Shown: positions 19,923 to 29,600 of the stretch, piece after piece
How positions within the stretch are numbered: the first letter of the stretch is position 1
How the letters are laid out: each line of letters opens with the position of its first letter
Origin: Planctomycetota bacterium
GTDB lineage: Bacteria > Planctomycetota > UBA1135 > UBA2386
Direction: 5' to 3'
DNA: 64,000 bases
NCBI GenBank assembly: GCA_020638655.1
Contig: JACKIC010000004.1
Location: 372,001 to 436,000, forward strand
Position numbers and translations under genes: made by a program
Notes under the pieces: generated by a model
What the model was told of the DNA's origin: nothing
What the model saw: only the letters and a program-made list of their open reading frames with translations
Databases searched by the model: none

Positions 19923-21674
19923 TCAGTACCGGGTCACCACGACCTGGTAGGGACCGTAGAGGCCGGTGCTGTCGTCGAGGATCACCTCGAGCGGGTAGTC
20001 GCCTTCGCGGATCTCGATGGTCGGGAACGCGAACTCGGTCGTGTCCGCGTCGATCTGCAGGGTGCGCCGCACGTTGCCGATCGACATCCGCGCGCGCGCC
20101 GGGCCCTTCGGCTCGCGCAGCAGCACCTTGATCTCGTAGACGTGGTCGTTGGTGAAGTGCAGCAGCCACCGGCCGCGGTCACCCCAGCCGTTGCCGTGCA
20201 CCGGGCGCCAGTCCTGCCGCGTCAGCGTCGTGACCGGCTCGTGATCGGTGCCGATCACGATACGCGGCGGGTCGTAGTTGTCGGGGCGTGTCGCGGACAC
20301 GTCGTCGAACCACTTGTCGTACGCATCGTGCATCGTGGTGACGACCTCGGGGAACTGCGCCGCCACGTCGTTCTGCTCGCCGGGGTCGGTGGTGAGATCG
20401 AACAGCTGCCAGGGGGTGTCCTCAGCGGGTTGCTCGCGGCCGAAGCCGGTCGCGTGCACGAGCTTGTAGCGCGCGCCTCGCACGGCGGCGTTGTGGCCGC
20501 GCACGGGGCGATCGCCGCGGTGGGCCTGGGTCACCAGCAAACGCTCGGGCCACGACAGCGGCGCGCCCTCGAGCACCGGGCGCAGGCTGCGTCCGTCGAG
20601 CTTCACGTCCTCGGGCGCCGCGACCCCGGCGAGGTCGAGCACCGTCGGCAACACGTCGATGTGCATGCCGACCTCGGTGTCGACCGCGCCGGGCCGCAGG
20701 CGGCCGGGCCAGCGCACGAACAGCGGCGAACGCACGCCGCCCTCGAACACCTCGCCCTTGCGGCCGCGCAGCCCCGCGTTGGCGCGGGCCTGCTGCGGGC
20801 CGTTGTCGTGCAGATATACGACGATGGTGTCGTCGGCGAGGCCGAGCTCCTCGACCGCGCCGAGCAGTCGGCCGACGTTCTGGTCGATGTTCTCGATCAT
20901 CGCGAACACGCGCGCGGTCGCGTCGCGCGTCGCGTTGCCGTCCGGCAACACCGCCGACAGATCGCGCGTCCGATACTTCTCGTAGAGCGCGCGCGGCACG
21001 TCGGCGAGCGGCGTGTGCGGCGTGTTGGTCGGCACGTAGAGGAAGAACGGCTGGTTCTTGTTGTCGCGCACGAACTCGATCGCGGCGTCGAAGAACACGT
21101 CGGTGCAGTAGCCCTTGGTCTGGACCTGCTTGCCGTTGCGGAACAGGATCGCGTCGGTGTAGCGGCCGTTGTTCTCGCGCGGTTCGGAGGGCTGCGCGAG
21201 TCCGCCGCCGCGCAGCACCAGCGCCTGGTCGAAGCCCTGGTCGCAGGCGCGCATCGGGTAGCAGTCACCGAGGTGCCACTTGCCGAAGATGCCGGTGCGA
21301 TAACCCGCGTCGTGCAAGACCTCGGCCATCGTGACCTCGTCGGGGTCCATCATCGCGCGGCCGATGTAGGTGTCGATCGCGCGCGTGCGGTAGGCGTAGC
21401 GGCCGGTCATCAGCGACGCGCGGGTCGGTGTGCAGACCGGGCTGACGTAGAAGTTCGCGAGGCGCGCGCTCTGCTCCGCGAGCCGGTCGATGTTGGGGGT
21501 CTCGAGCACCGGGTTGCCCAGGCAGCCGAGGTCGCCCATGCCCTGATCGTCGGTCATGATCACGATCACGTTCGGGTGCCGCTTGCCGCCCGGGGCGTTG
21601 GAGGTGGCGCAGCTCGCGACCAACGGTAGGAATACGAGCGGGCAGAGCGCGGCGAGACGGAGCATGGCGCGCAT
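19923..21674 (-). CDS. secreted sulfatase (lipoprotein), formylglycine type
   Basis: 583 residues from ATG 21672-21674 (an ATG three codons later is also possible). The signal has a lipobox LVASC with Cys22. The catalytic motif is 'VCTPTRASLMTGRY', with Cys81 the residue to be oxidised to formylglycine by a sulfatase-modifying enzyme. Metal ligands D42-D43 ('IMTDDQGMGDLG') and 'YLHDNGPQ' are present, as are 'GIFGKWHLGD' and 'HTPL'. A beta-rich extra domain occupies the last ~130 residues. It is probably a cell-surface arylsulfatase-like enzyme acting on sulfated polysaccharides. It is divergent from the DedA-rhodanese gene, with 67 bp between starts. Confidence 0.93.
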   Translation of the reverse strand: MRAMLRLAALCPLVFLPLVASCATSNAPGGKRHPNVIVIMTDDQGMGDLGCLGNPVLETPNIDRLAEQSARLANFYVSPVCTPTRASLMTGRYAYRTRAIDTYIGRAMMDPDEVTMAEVLHDAGYRTGIFGKWHLGDCYPMRACDQGFDQALVLRGGGLAQPSEPRENNGRYTDAILFRNGKQVQTKGYCTDVFFDAAIEFVRDNKNQPFFLYVPTNTPHTPLADVPRALYEKYRTRDLSAVLPDGNATRDATARVFAMIENIDQNVGRLLGAVEELGLADDTIVVYLHDNGPQQARANAGLRGRKGEVFEGGVRSPLFVRWPGRLRPGAVDTEVGMHIDVLPTVLDLAGVAAPEDVKLDGRSLRPVLEGAPLSWPERLLVTQAHRGDRPVRGHNAAVRGARYKLVHATGFGREQPAEDTPWQLFDLTTDPGEQNDVAAQFPEVVTTMHDAYDKWFDDVSATRPDNYDPPRIVIGTDHEPVTTLTRQDWRPVHGNGWGDRGRWLLHFTNDHVYEIKVLLREPKGPARARMSIGNVRRTLQIDADTTEFAFPTIEIREGDYPLEVILDDSTGLYGPYQVVVTRY

Positions 21675-21741
21675 GGTAGTGCGCGCGCGCGAACGGCGAC
21701 CCTTTTCCCGCAGGCTTCCGCCGACTACACCCAGGCCCCGC

Positions 21742-22692
21742 ATGCAGGCCCTGACCGAGTTCCTGATCAGACACGGCTACCTGGTCGTGTTCCTCTGGGT
21801 GCTCGGCGTGCAGGCCGGGCTGCCGCTCCCGGCCGTGCCGCTGCTGCTCGCAGCTGGCGCCCTCGCCGGGCAGGACCTGCTGAACCTGAACGCCGTGCTC
21901 GGCCTCTCGTTGGTTGCGTCGTTGCTCAGCGACGCGGCCTGGTTCGTGCTCGGCAGGTATCACGGCGTGCGTGTGCTCGCGACCTTGTGCCGCATCTCGC
22001 TCGAGCCCGACTCGTGCGTGCGACGCACCGAACGCATGTTCGCCGGACGCGGCGCGCTGTCGCTGCTGTTCGCCAAGTTCGTGCCGGGGCTCGGCACGAT
22101 GGCGCCGCCGATGGCCGGCCTGACGCGCATGCCGTTCGGTCGCTTCGTGCTGCTCGACGGCATCGGCGCGCTGCTCTGGACGGCGGCGTTCGTGCTGCCC
22201 GGCTACATGTTCAGCGGCGAGATCGAGCGCCTCGCCGACAACGCGGCGCTCACGGGTGGCTGGTTGCTCGGCATCTTCTGCGCCGTCGTCGTGCTCTGGA
22301 TCGCGGTGCGGGCGCTGCAACGACGCGCGTTCCTGCGCGGGCTGCGGACCGCGCGCATCGAACCGGTCGAGGTGCATCGGCTGCGCCAGGACGGTGAACC
22401 GCTGGTGATCGTCGATCTGCGCCACGCCATCGACGCGGATGCCGATCCGTACACCCTGCCCGACGCGCTGCGCCTCGACGCCGACGAGATCGAACGGCGC
22501 CACCACGAGATCCCGCGCGATCGCGACGTGGTGCTGTTCTGTACTTGACCCAATGAAGCGACCAGCGCCCGGGTGGCGCTGCTCCTGCACAAGCGCGGCA
22601 TCAAGCGCGTGCGGCCGTTGCTGGGCGGTCTGGCGGCGTGGCGCGACGCGGGCCTGCCGCTGCAGCCTTTGGTGCGCTCACCCTCGTCATGA
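21742..22692 (+). CDS. DedA membrane protein fused to rhodanese; in-frame TGA at 22546, candidate selenocysteine
   Basis: Residues 1-200 are a DedA/SNARE-associated integral membrane protein ('GLPLPAVPLLLAAGAL', 'FAKFVPGLGTMAPPMAG'). Residues 205-316 are a rhodanese domain. The frame meets TGA at 22546-22548 (codon 269) inside the active-site loop, right after 'VVLFCT', then continues for 47 more codons that are clearly the rest of the same domain ('PNEATSARVALLL', 'VRPLLGGLAAWRDAGLPL') to a TGA at 22690. In relatives the TGA position is the second Cys of a C-x-C-P-N-E motif. A hairpin after the TGA fits the bacterial SECIS pattern, so the loop may be Cys-x-Sec. Alternatives are a nonsense mutation or a base error, leaving a 268-residue truncated product. 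The read-through stop overlaps the convergent gene's stop in TCATGA, matching the tight packing of other convergent pairs here. Confidence 0.6.
22560..22584 (+). promoter_or_regulatory. candidate bacterial SECIS hairpin downstream of the in-frame TGA
   Basis: AGCGCC (22564-22569) pairs perfectly with GGCGCT (22575-22580) around the loop CGGGT; C63-G81 extends the stem to 7 bp, then after one mismatch two more pairs form (A61-T83, G60-C84). The loop begins 21 nt after the TGA and has G as its second base. The published bacterial SECIS pattern asks for 16-37 nt between UGA and apical loop, a 3-14-nt loop, and a G in its first two bases; this site meets all three. Confidence 0.5.
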
Positions 22693-24927
22693 GCGGTGCG
22701 CTTCGTCGCCGAACTGCAGCAGCAGGGCATGGTCGACACCGTCGGTGACCACGGTCAACGGGTTCTCGGCGACGACGAGGAAGCGCTCGGCCGCGTCGCT
22801 CCAGTCGGCGGCGAAGTGGTGCACCACCGACCAGCTGGCGCCGTGGTCGTGTGAGCGCATCAGCAACGCGCGTTTGCCGGCGCGCGCCGCGGGCAGGTCG
22901 CCGTCCATCGACAGCAGCGCGACGAGGCTGTGGTCGCGCAGTACCTCGATCTGGCGCACCTGCAGGTCGAACTCCTCGGGCAGTTGTCGCAACTCGGGCG
23001 TCGCGGGTGCTTCACCAGCGCGGGGTGCGGCGATGCGCACGAGGCCGTTGCCGTGCTCGAGGTCGGTGCCGAAGTGTGTCCAACCCGGGGTCGAGGCGAT
23101 CGCCGTGAAGCCCGACCACGGGGCCAGCCAGCGGCGCCAGCGCGGTCGGCGCAGGTCGGCGACGATCGTCGCGCGCTCGATGCCGAGGTCGCCCGTGGTG
23201 ACCAGCACCTGGCCGAGCTGCGGTGAGATCGCGACCGCGTGCACGTGCCGCGCGGGCGGCAGCGGGTCGAGTTGCGTGAACGAACGGCCGCCGTCGCGGC
23301 TGCGGTGCACGATCGCGCAGCGCAGCCCGGGCGCGACGCCGTATTCACCGACCCAGATCACACCGTCGTCGCCGACCGCGAGGCCGGCGGTGCGCACGCT
23401 GGCGCGTTCGTCGGAGAGTCGCAGGGGGATCACGGGCGCGAGAGGGGTGACCTCGGTGTCGATGCGCAACACGGCGCCGCCGCCCTCGAACGAAGCCAGC
23501 AGCACGCCGCGTCGCACGAACTGCAGCAGGCAGCCGCGCCGGCCCGACGGATCGAGCTGCAGCACCGGCGTCGCCGCAGCGCGCGCGTGCGGGGCGCGGC
23601 AGAGCCAGCCGGCGCGCAGGATCCACAGGCTGCCGTTGCGGTGGTCGAAGGCGGTGGCGTCGCGCGGCCCGGGCAACGCTTCGACCCGCGTTGCCGCCGG
23701 CGCGAGCGTCACCGCCGCCGCGATGCGGTGATGCGGCGGCGGCGCGGTGGCGGCGGCGCGCGACGGGTGCTCGCGGCGGTCGTTGCGTTCGATGCGGCGG
23801 TTGTCGATCCAGCGGCGCGTGCTGCGCAGCGCCTGCTGCAGCCGCGGCAGGGGGCGCGCCGGCAGGTGCGGCGCCAGTTCGCAGCCGCTGCAGAACACCG
23901 TGCCCTGCCGGTCGTAGTGGGCGCGGCGCAGGTTGCGCAGCGGGGCGCCGTTCCAGATCTCGAACGCGCTGTCGCGGTGCACGTCGCCGAGCCGGTAGTC
24001 GGTCGGCTTGCAGCACGGGTAGACCTCTCCCGTGAACATCAGCGTGAAGGTCTGCGTCAGGAAGCTGCAGATGCCGTGGCCGTCGAGCGGGTCCGGCACC
24101 TTGCTGCGCACCGGCCGGATCCAGAGCGGGGCGCGGCCGAAGCCCGAGGACACCAGGCTGACGCCGGCCGCGCGCGCGGCTGCTTCGGCGGCGTCGAGGT
24201 GCCGTTCGATCTCCTCGGCGGAGAAATGCCGGGTCACGTCCTCGTGCCAGGTCGGCATCACGTCGTGCTGCAGGCGCTGCAACACCACGCCGTCGGCGCC
24301 GTGCCGCGCGGCGAAGTGGATCAGCTCGGGAAGGTGCGGCAGCGTCGACGCCATCACCACCGCGCTCAGCGAGAACAGCATGCCGTCCGGGTTGGCGCGG
24401 CGCAGTTCGGCGACCATCGCCAGCCTGGCGGCCAGCTTGTCGAACGACGCGCCGACGCGGATGCGTTCGTAGATCTCCGGCACCACGCAGTCGACCGAGA
24501 CGTTGAGGTGGTCGAGCGCCGGCTGCATCGCCAGGAACTTCTCGCGCGTCATCAGCAGCCCGTTGGTGGTCACGTCCAGGCGCGTCGCGTGCCGCAGCAC
24601 CCGTTCCAGCAGCACCTCGAAGCCGACGCCCATCGGCTCGCCGCCGGCGCTGGTGAGGTTGGCCTTGAGCGCGGTCGGCAGCAGCTCGTCGGCGACCAGG
24701 CGCAGCAGGTCGTCGTCGAGCGCGTGCGTTCCCTGACCCAGATGTCGCGGGCACATCACGCACCGCAAGTTGCAGATGTCGGTGTTGTGGAACGTGACGA
24801 TCTCGGGCAGCGCGCGCAGCACCTCGCGCCGCGCCGCGATCTCGGCGCGGAGCAGCCGGCTGTTCTCGAGCTTGATCACGGCGTTGGGATCGCCGGTTCG
24901 TGCGGAGACGACGAAGTGGGGGTGCAT
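22687..24927 (-). CDS. radical SAM/SPASM protein fused to a BNR-like sensor domain
   Basis: 746 residues from ATG 24925-24927 (a GTG at 25014 is less likely). Residues 40-280 are a radical SAM core with the 4Fe-4S motif C52-x3-C56-x2-C59 ('DICNLRCVMCP') and a glycine-rich 'TSAGGEPMG' strand. A SPASM-like Cys region follows near residues 290-370 ('GHGICSF', 'EVYPCCKPTDYRLGDV', 'VFCSGCE'). After an Arg-rich linker, residues about 430-746 look like a beta-propeller with Asp-box strands ('HRSRDGGRSFTQLDPL', 'MRSHDHGASWSVVHHF'). No signal peptide or clear membrane helix is seen. Radical SAM/SPASM proteins modify peptides or act as sugar-enzyme maturases; the propeller fusion is not one I know. It is divergent from the second sulfatase, with 137 bp between starts. 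Confidence 0.85.
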   Translation of the reverse strand: MHPHFVVSARTGDPNAVIKLENSRLLRAEIAARREVLRALPEIVTFHNTDICNLRCVMCPRHLGQGTHALDDDLLRLVADELLPTALKANLTSAGGEPMGVGFEVLLERVLRHATRLDVTTNGLLMTREKFLAMQPALDHLNVSVDCVVPEIYERIRVGASFDKLAARLAMVAELRRANPDGMLFSLSAVVMASTLPHLPELIHFAARHGADGVVLQRLQHDVMPTWHEDVTRHFSAEEIERHLDAAEAAARAAGVSLVSSGFGRAPLWIRPVRSKVPDPLDGHGICSFLTQTFTLMFTGEVYPCCKPTDYRLGDVHRDSAFEIWNGAPLRNLRRAHYDRQGTVFCSGCELAPHLPARPLPRLQQALRSTRRWIDNRRIERNDRREHPSRAAATAPPPHHRIAAAVTLAPAATRVEALPGPRDATAFDHRNGSLWILRAGWLCRAPHARAAATPVLQLDPSGRRGCLLQFVRRGVLLASFEGGGAVLRIDTEVTPLAPVIPLRLSDERASVRTAGLAVGDDGVIWVGEYGVAPGLRCAIVHRSRDGGRSFTQLDPLPPARHVHAVAISPQLGQVLVTTGDLGIERATIVADLRRPRWRRWLAPWSGFTAIASTPGWTHFGTDLEHGNGLVRIAAPRAGEAPATPELRQLPEEFDLQVRQIEVLRDHSLVALLSMDGDLPAARAGKRALLMRSHDHGASWSVVHHFAADWSDAAERFLVVAENPLTVVTDGVDHALLLQFGDEAHRS

Positions 24928-25064
24928 GGCCGGGCCCAGCAGGGCAGAGCGCGGATCGTAGCAGGGCACCGTCAGGCGTGGCGGAGGCGCGGCCGCGGCG
25001 TCGGTCAGGCGCACGAGGTGTTCCGGGGGAAGTGACGCCGCAGTGACGGGTAAGCTGCGCCGCC

Positions 25065-26579
25065 ATGAGCCGCCGCCGCGCCCTGCGTCTTCCCCTGCTG
25101 CTGGGTATCGCCTGCGCGCTCACCCTCGCGGCGCCTGTGGTGTCGCAGGACAAGCCGAACGTCGTCATCTTCCTCGCCGACGACCTGGGCTACGGCGACC
25201 TCGGCTGCTACGGACACCCGATCCTCGAGACGCCGAACCTCGACGCGTTCGCCGCTGCCGGCGTGCGCCTCACCGACTGCCACGCCGCGGGCACCGTCTG
25301 TTCGCCTTCGCGCGCCGGTCTTCTGACCGGGCGCACGCCCTACCGGCTCGGCTTCTACACCATCGCCGGCCCCGAGCGTTCCCACCTGCGTGCGCAGGAG
25401 GTGACCCTGGCCACGCTGCTCAAGGCGCAGGGATACGACACCTGCTTCGTCGGCAAGTGGCACCTCGGTGACCTCGATCCGGCGTCGGGGCAGCCGGGCC
25501 CCGGGGAGCACGGCTTCGATCACTGGTTCGCGACGCAGGTCAACGCGTTCGACGGACCCGACCACCCGGGCAAGTTCGTGCGCAACGGCGTCAAGGTCGG
25601 CCCGGTCGACGCGTGGTACTGCGACGCGATCGTCGCGGAGGCGGTCGGCTGGATGAAGGCGCGCCCCGACCAGAAGCGGCCGTTCTTCCTGCTGGTCTGC
25701 TCGCACGAACCGCACACGCCGATCCGACCGCCGCAGGCCTATTCGGACCGGTATGCCGACGCCGCCGTGGCCGAACTCGAGAAGACGATGCCCTACGGGC
25801 AGGTGCACCGACCCCTGCAGCGGGCGATCCGCGACAACGCCAAGTACTACTACGGCACGGTCACGCAGCTCGACGACGCGTTCGGGCGGCTGATGAAGGG
25901 CCTCGACGACCAGGGGCATCGCGACGACAGCCTGGTGATCTTCACGAGCGACAACGGCCCGGAGACTCCGGTCACCGTCGAGGAGTCGGGCAACCAGTGG
26001 CAGGATCCGATCCGCGATCGCTGCTTCGGCACACCGGGACCGTTCCGCGGCATGAAGCGCTTCGTGTACGAAGGTGGCCACCGCGTGCCGGGCATCGTGC
26101 GCTGGCCGGGACACATCCCCGCGGGGTCGCTGTCGGGCCAGCTGATCAACGGCACCGACTGGTTGCCGACGATCTGCGCGGTCACCGGCGCGGCGCTGCC
26201 GCAGGACCGCGTGATCGACGGCATCGATGCCATGCCCGGGTTGTCGGGCCAGCCGCTCGTGCGGCCGACGCCGGCGTGCTGGATGTTCCCGGTCGGATAC
26301 GACTACCGGTATCTGCCGAGCATGGCGATGCGCGACGGCGACCACGTGATGATCGGCTGGTTCGAGCCCAAGCGGCGCGAGCAGGGCAACTCGGCGTGGG
26401 TCCGGTCGACGCAGCTGACGCGGTTCGTGCTCTACGACCTCGCCGTCGACATCGCCGAACGCCACGAGCTCAACGACGCCGAGCCCGAGGTGTTCGCGCG
26501 CCTGCGCGAGCGCATGATCGCGCACTGGCGCGAGGTGCAGGCCGAGGCTCCGGACTGGCCGGCGCTCGGCAAGAAGTAG
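25065..26579 (+). CDS. secreted sulfatase, formylglycine type
   Basis: 504 residues with a signal peptide ending near 'VVSQ'. The sulfatase signature is 'VCSPSRAGLLTGRTPYR' with Cys79 as the formylglycine precursor. Metal ligands are in 'FLADDLGYGDLG' (D39-D40) and 'FTSDNGPET'; 'CFVGKWHLGD' and 'SHEPHTPIRPP' are also present. It resembles Planctomycete type-I sulfatases of the N-acetylgalactosamine-6-sulfatase / arylsulfatase A group, exported to the periplasm. It differs from the first sulfatase in being non-lipidated and in lacking the extra C-terminal domain. It is divergent from the radical SAM gene, whose SPASM-type core could suggest anaerobic sulfatase maturation, although its fused propeller is atypical. 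Confidence 0.93.
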   Translation: MSRRRALRLPLLLGIACALTLAAPVVSQDKPNVVIFLADDLGYGDLGCYGHPILETPNLDAFAAAGVRLTDCHAAGTVCSPSRAGLLTGRTPYRLGFYTIAGPERSHLRAQEVTLATLLKAQGYDTCFVGKWHLGDLDPASGQPGPGEHGFDHWFATQVNAFDGPDHPGKFVRNGVKVGPVDAWYCDAIVAEAVGWMKARPDQKRPFFLLVCSHEPHTPIRPPQAYSDRYADAAVAELEKTMPYGQVHRPLQRAIRDNAKYYYGTVTQLDDAFGRLMKGLDDQGHRDDSLVIFTSDNGPETPVTVEESGNQWQDPIRDRCFGTPGPFRGMKRFVYEGGHRVPGIVRWPGHIPAGSLSGQLINGTDWLPTICAVTGAALPQDRVIDGIDAMPGLSGQPLVRPTPACWMFPVGYDYRYLPSMAMRDGDHVMIGWFEPKRREQGNSAWVRSTQLTRFVLYDLAVDIAERHELNDAEPEVFARLRERMIAHWREVQAEAPDWPALGKK

Positions 26580-26589
26580 CGCGGCGGGG

Positions 26590-26623
26590 GTGTGTGGTTT
26601 GTACCCGGTTCCGTACGCACACG
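26590..26623. repeat. second copy of the 34-bp GTACC-containing repeat unit
   Basis: This stretch matches 4644-4677 (the right half of the 63-nt palindrome) at 33 of 34 positions; the one change is T for A in the CCGGT(A/T)CCG core. Here only one arm is present, so it cannot form the long hairpin, though its ends (GTGTG/CACAC) can pair. It sits between the sulfatase stop and ileS. Confidence 0.75.
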
Positions 26624-26671
26624 ACCGCGGCGTTGCGCTGCCCAGGGCCGCCCGCCACACTGGTCGCCCCG

Positions 26672-29600
26672 ATGAGCGAGACGCGCGCCAGCCAGCCCTA
26701 CCCCGATGCCCCAGCCCAGGCCAGCTTCCCGGCGATCGAGCAGGAGATGCTCGCCCGGTGGCAGGAGCGCGGCACGTTCCGGCGGTCGGTCGAGCAGCGC
26801 GCGGCGGGCGACAACGAGTACGTATTCTACGACGGGCCGCCGTTCGCCAACGGGCTGCCGCACTACGGGCACCTGCTGACGGGCTTCGTCAAGGACGTGG
26901 TGCCGCGTTACCAGACGATGCGCGGGCGTCGCGTCGAGCGGCGCTTCGGCTGGGACTGCCACGGGCTGCCGGCCGAGATGGAGGCCGAGAAGGAACTGAA
27001 GATCAGCGGCCACGAGGCGGTGCTGGGGCTCGGGCTCGCGAAGTACAACGACGCGTGCCGCCGCAGCGTGCAGAAGTACACGCAGGAGTGGCGCAACTAC
27101 GTCACGCGGCAGGCGCGCTGGGTCGACTTCGACCACGACTACAAGACCATGGACCTCTCCTACATGGAGAGCGTCATGTGGGCGTTCAAGACGCTGCACG
27201 ACAAGGGCCTGGTCTACGAGGGGCAGCGCGTGATGGCCTACTCGTGGGCGCTGCAGACGCCGGTCAGCAACTTCGAGACGCGCATCGACGATGCGACGCG
27301 GCCGCGACAGGACCCGGCAGTCACGGTGGCGTTTGCGCTGCACGCCAGGGAAGGCGATCCGGGGCCGCTGCAGATCCTCGCGTGGACGACGACGCCGTGG
27401 ACGCTGCCGAGCAACCTCGCGCTCGCGGTCGGGCCCGAACTCGACTACTCGATCGTCGGCAAGGACGGCGTCTTCTACGTGCTCGGCGCGGCGACGCTGC
27501 CCGCGCTCGCCAAGGAGCTCAAGGGCTTCGAGACGGTCGGCACGCTCAAGGGCAAGGACCTCGTCGGCCGCACCTACGAACCGATGTTCCCCTACTTCGC
27601 GGGGCACGCCAACTCGTTCCGCGTGCTCGCCGCGGACTTCGTCGACACGGCCGAGGGCACGGGCGTGGTGCACATGGCGCCGGGCTTCGGTGAGGACGAC
27701 CAGAAGGTCTGCGAGGCGAACGGCATCGAGCTGGTCTGCCCGGTCGACGAGCGCGGTGAATACACCGCCGAGGTGCCCGAGTGGCAGGGCATGCTCGTGT
27801 TCGACGCCAACAAGGAGATCATCAAGGTGCTCAAGGACCGCGGCGTGCTGCTCAAGCACGCGACGATCGAGCACAACTATCCGCACTGCTGGCGCACGCG
27901 CGAACCGCTGATCTACAAGGCGATCCCGGGCGCGTGGTTCGTCAAGGTCACCGAGATCAAGGAGCGCATGCAGGCGCACAACCGCACGATCCGGTGGATC
28001 CCCGAGCACATCCGCGACGGGCAGTTCGGCAAGTGGCTCGAGAACGCGCGCGACTGGTCGATCTCGCGCAACCGCTTCTGGGGTTCGCCGATCCCGGTGT
28101 GGAAGAGCGACGATCCCAGGTTCCCGCGCGTCGACGTCTACGGCTCGCTCGCCGAGTTGCAGCGCGACTTCGGCGTCGAGGTGACCGACCTGCACCGGCC
28201 GTTCATCGACGAGTTGACGCGGCCCAACCCCGACGATCCGAGCGGCAAGGCGACGATGCGGCGTGTGCCCGAGGTGCTCGACTGCTGGTTCGAGTCGGGC
28301 TCGATGCCGTTCGCGCAGGTGCACTACCCGTTCGAGAACAAGGAGTGGTTCGAGGACCACTTCCCGGCCGACTTCATCGTCGAGTACGTCGCGCAGACGC
28401 GCGGTTGGTTCTACACGCTCGTGGTGCTGGCCACGGCGCTGTTCGACAAGCCGCCGTTCGAGAACGTGATCTGCCACGGCGTGGTGCTCGACGAGCACGG
28501 GCAGAAGCTCAGCAAGTCGCTGCGCAACTACCCCGACCCGGTCGAGATGTTCGAGAAGGTCGGCGCCGACGCGCTGCGCTGGTTCTTGATGAGCTCGCCG
28601 ATCCTGCGCGGCGGCGACCTGCAGATCGCCAAGGACGGCAAGCAGATCACCGAGGTCGTGCGGTTGGTGCTCAACCCGATCTGGAACGCCTACTACTTCT
28701 TCACCCTCTACGCCAACACCGACGGCGTGACGGCGAAGCTGCGCACCGACCAGCAGGGTGTGCTCGATCGCTACGCGCTGGCCAAGACGCGCGCGATGGT
28801 CGAAGGCGTGCAGCAGCGCATGGACACCTACGACCTCGCCGGCAGCTGCCAGGTCGTGAAGGAGTACCTCGACGCGCTCAACAACTGGTACATCCGCCGC
28901 AGCCGGCCGCGCTTCTGGGGCGAGACCGACGCGAGCGACCGCCAGGACGCGTACGACACGCTCTACACGTGTCTCGTGACGCTGTGCAAGGCGGCGGCGC
29001 CGCTGCTGCCGCTGCTGACCGAGAAGGTCTACCTCGGGCTCACGGGTGAGGAGTCGGTGCACCTCGCCGACTGGCCCGACGTCGCTGCGTTCCCGGCCGA
29101 CGCAGCGCTGGTGCGCGAGATGGACCGCGTGCGCGACGCGTGCTCGGTCGGGTTGTCGCTGCGCGAGGCGGCCAAGCTGCGCACGCGCCTGCCGCTGCCC
29201 AAGGTCACGCTCGCGGGCGCCGACGCCGCCGCGATGCGGCCGTTCGTGCACCTGTTGCAGGACGAACTCAACGTCAAGGCGATCGACTTCGCCGACGATC
29301 TCGCGGCGTTCGGCTCGTTCCGCCTGCAGATCGACGCCAAGGCGCTCGGCCCCAAGCTCGGCCCCAAGATGAAGGACGTGCTCGCGGCGACGCGCAGCGG
29401 TGATTGGCGACGCGATGGAGACGTCGTGCACGCGGCCGGTGTGCAGCTCGAGGCGGGTGACTACGTGCTGCAACTCGTGCCCAAGCCGGGCATGACGGCC
29501 GCCGCGCTGTCGAGCAACGACGTCGTGCTCGTGCTCGACACCGCGGTCACCCCCGAGCTCGAACAGGAAGGCCTGCGCAACGACTTCGTGCGTCTCGTGC

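Noticed and set aside
26580..26671. T-box or other riboswitch upstream of ileS
   Set aside because: Only 92 bp, with the dispersed repeat and no T-box, specifier or antiterminator pattern.
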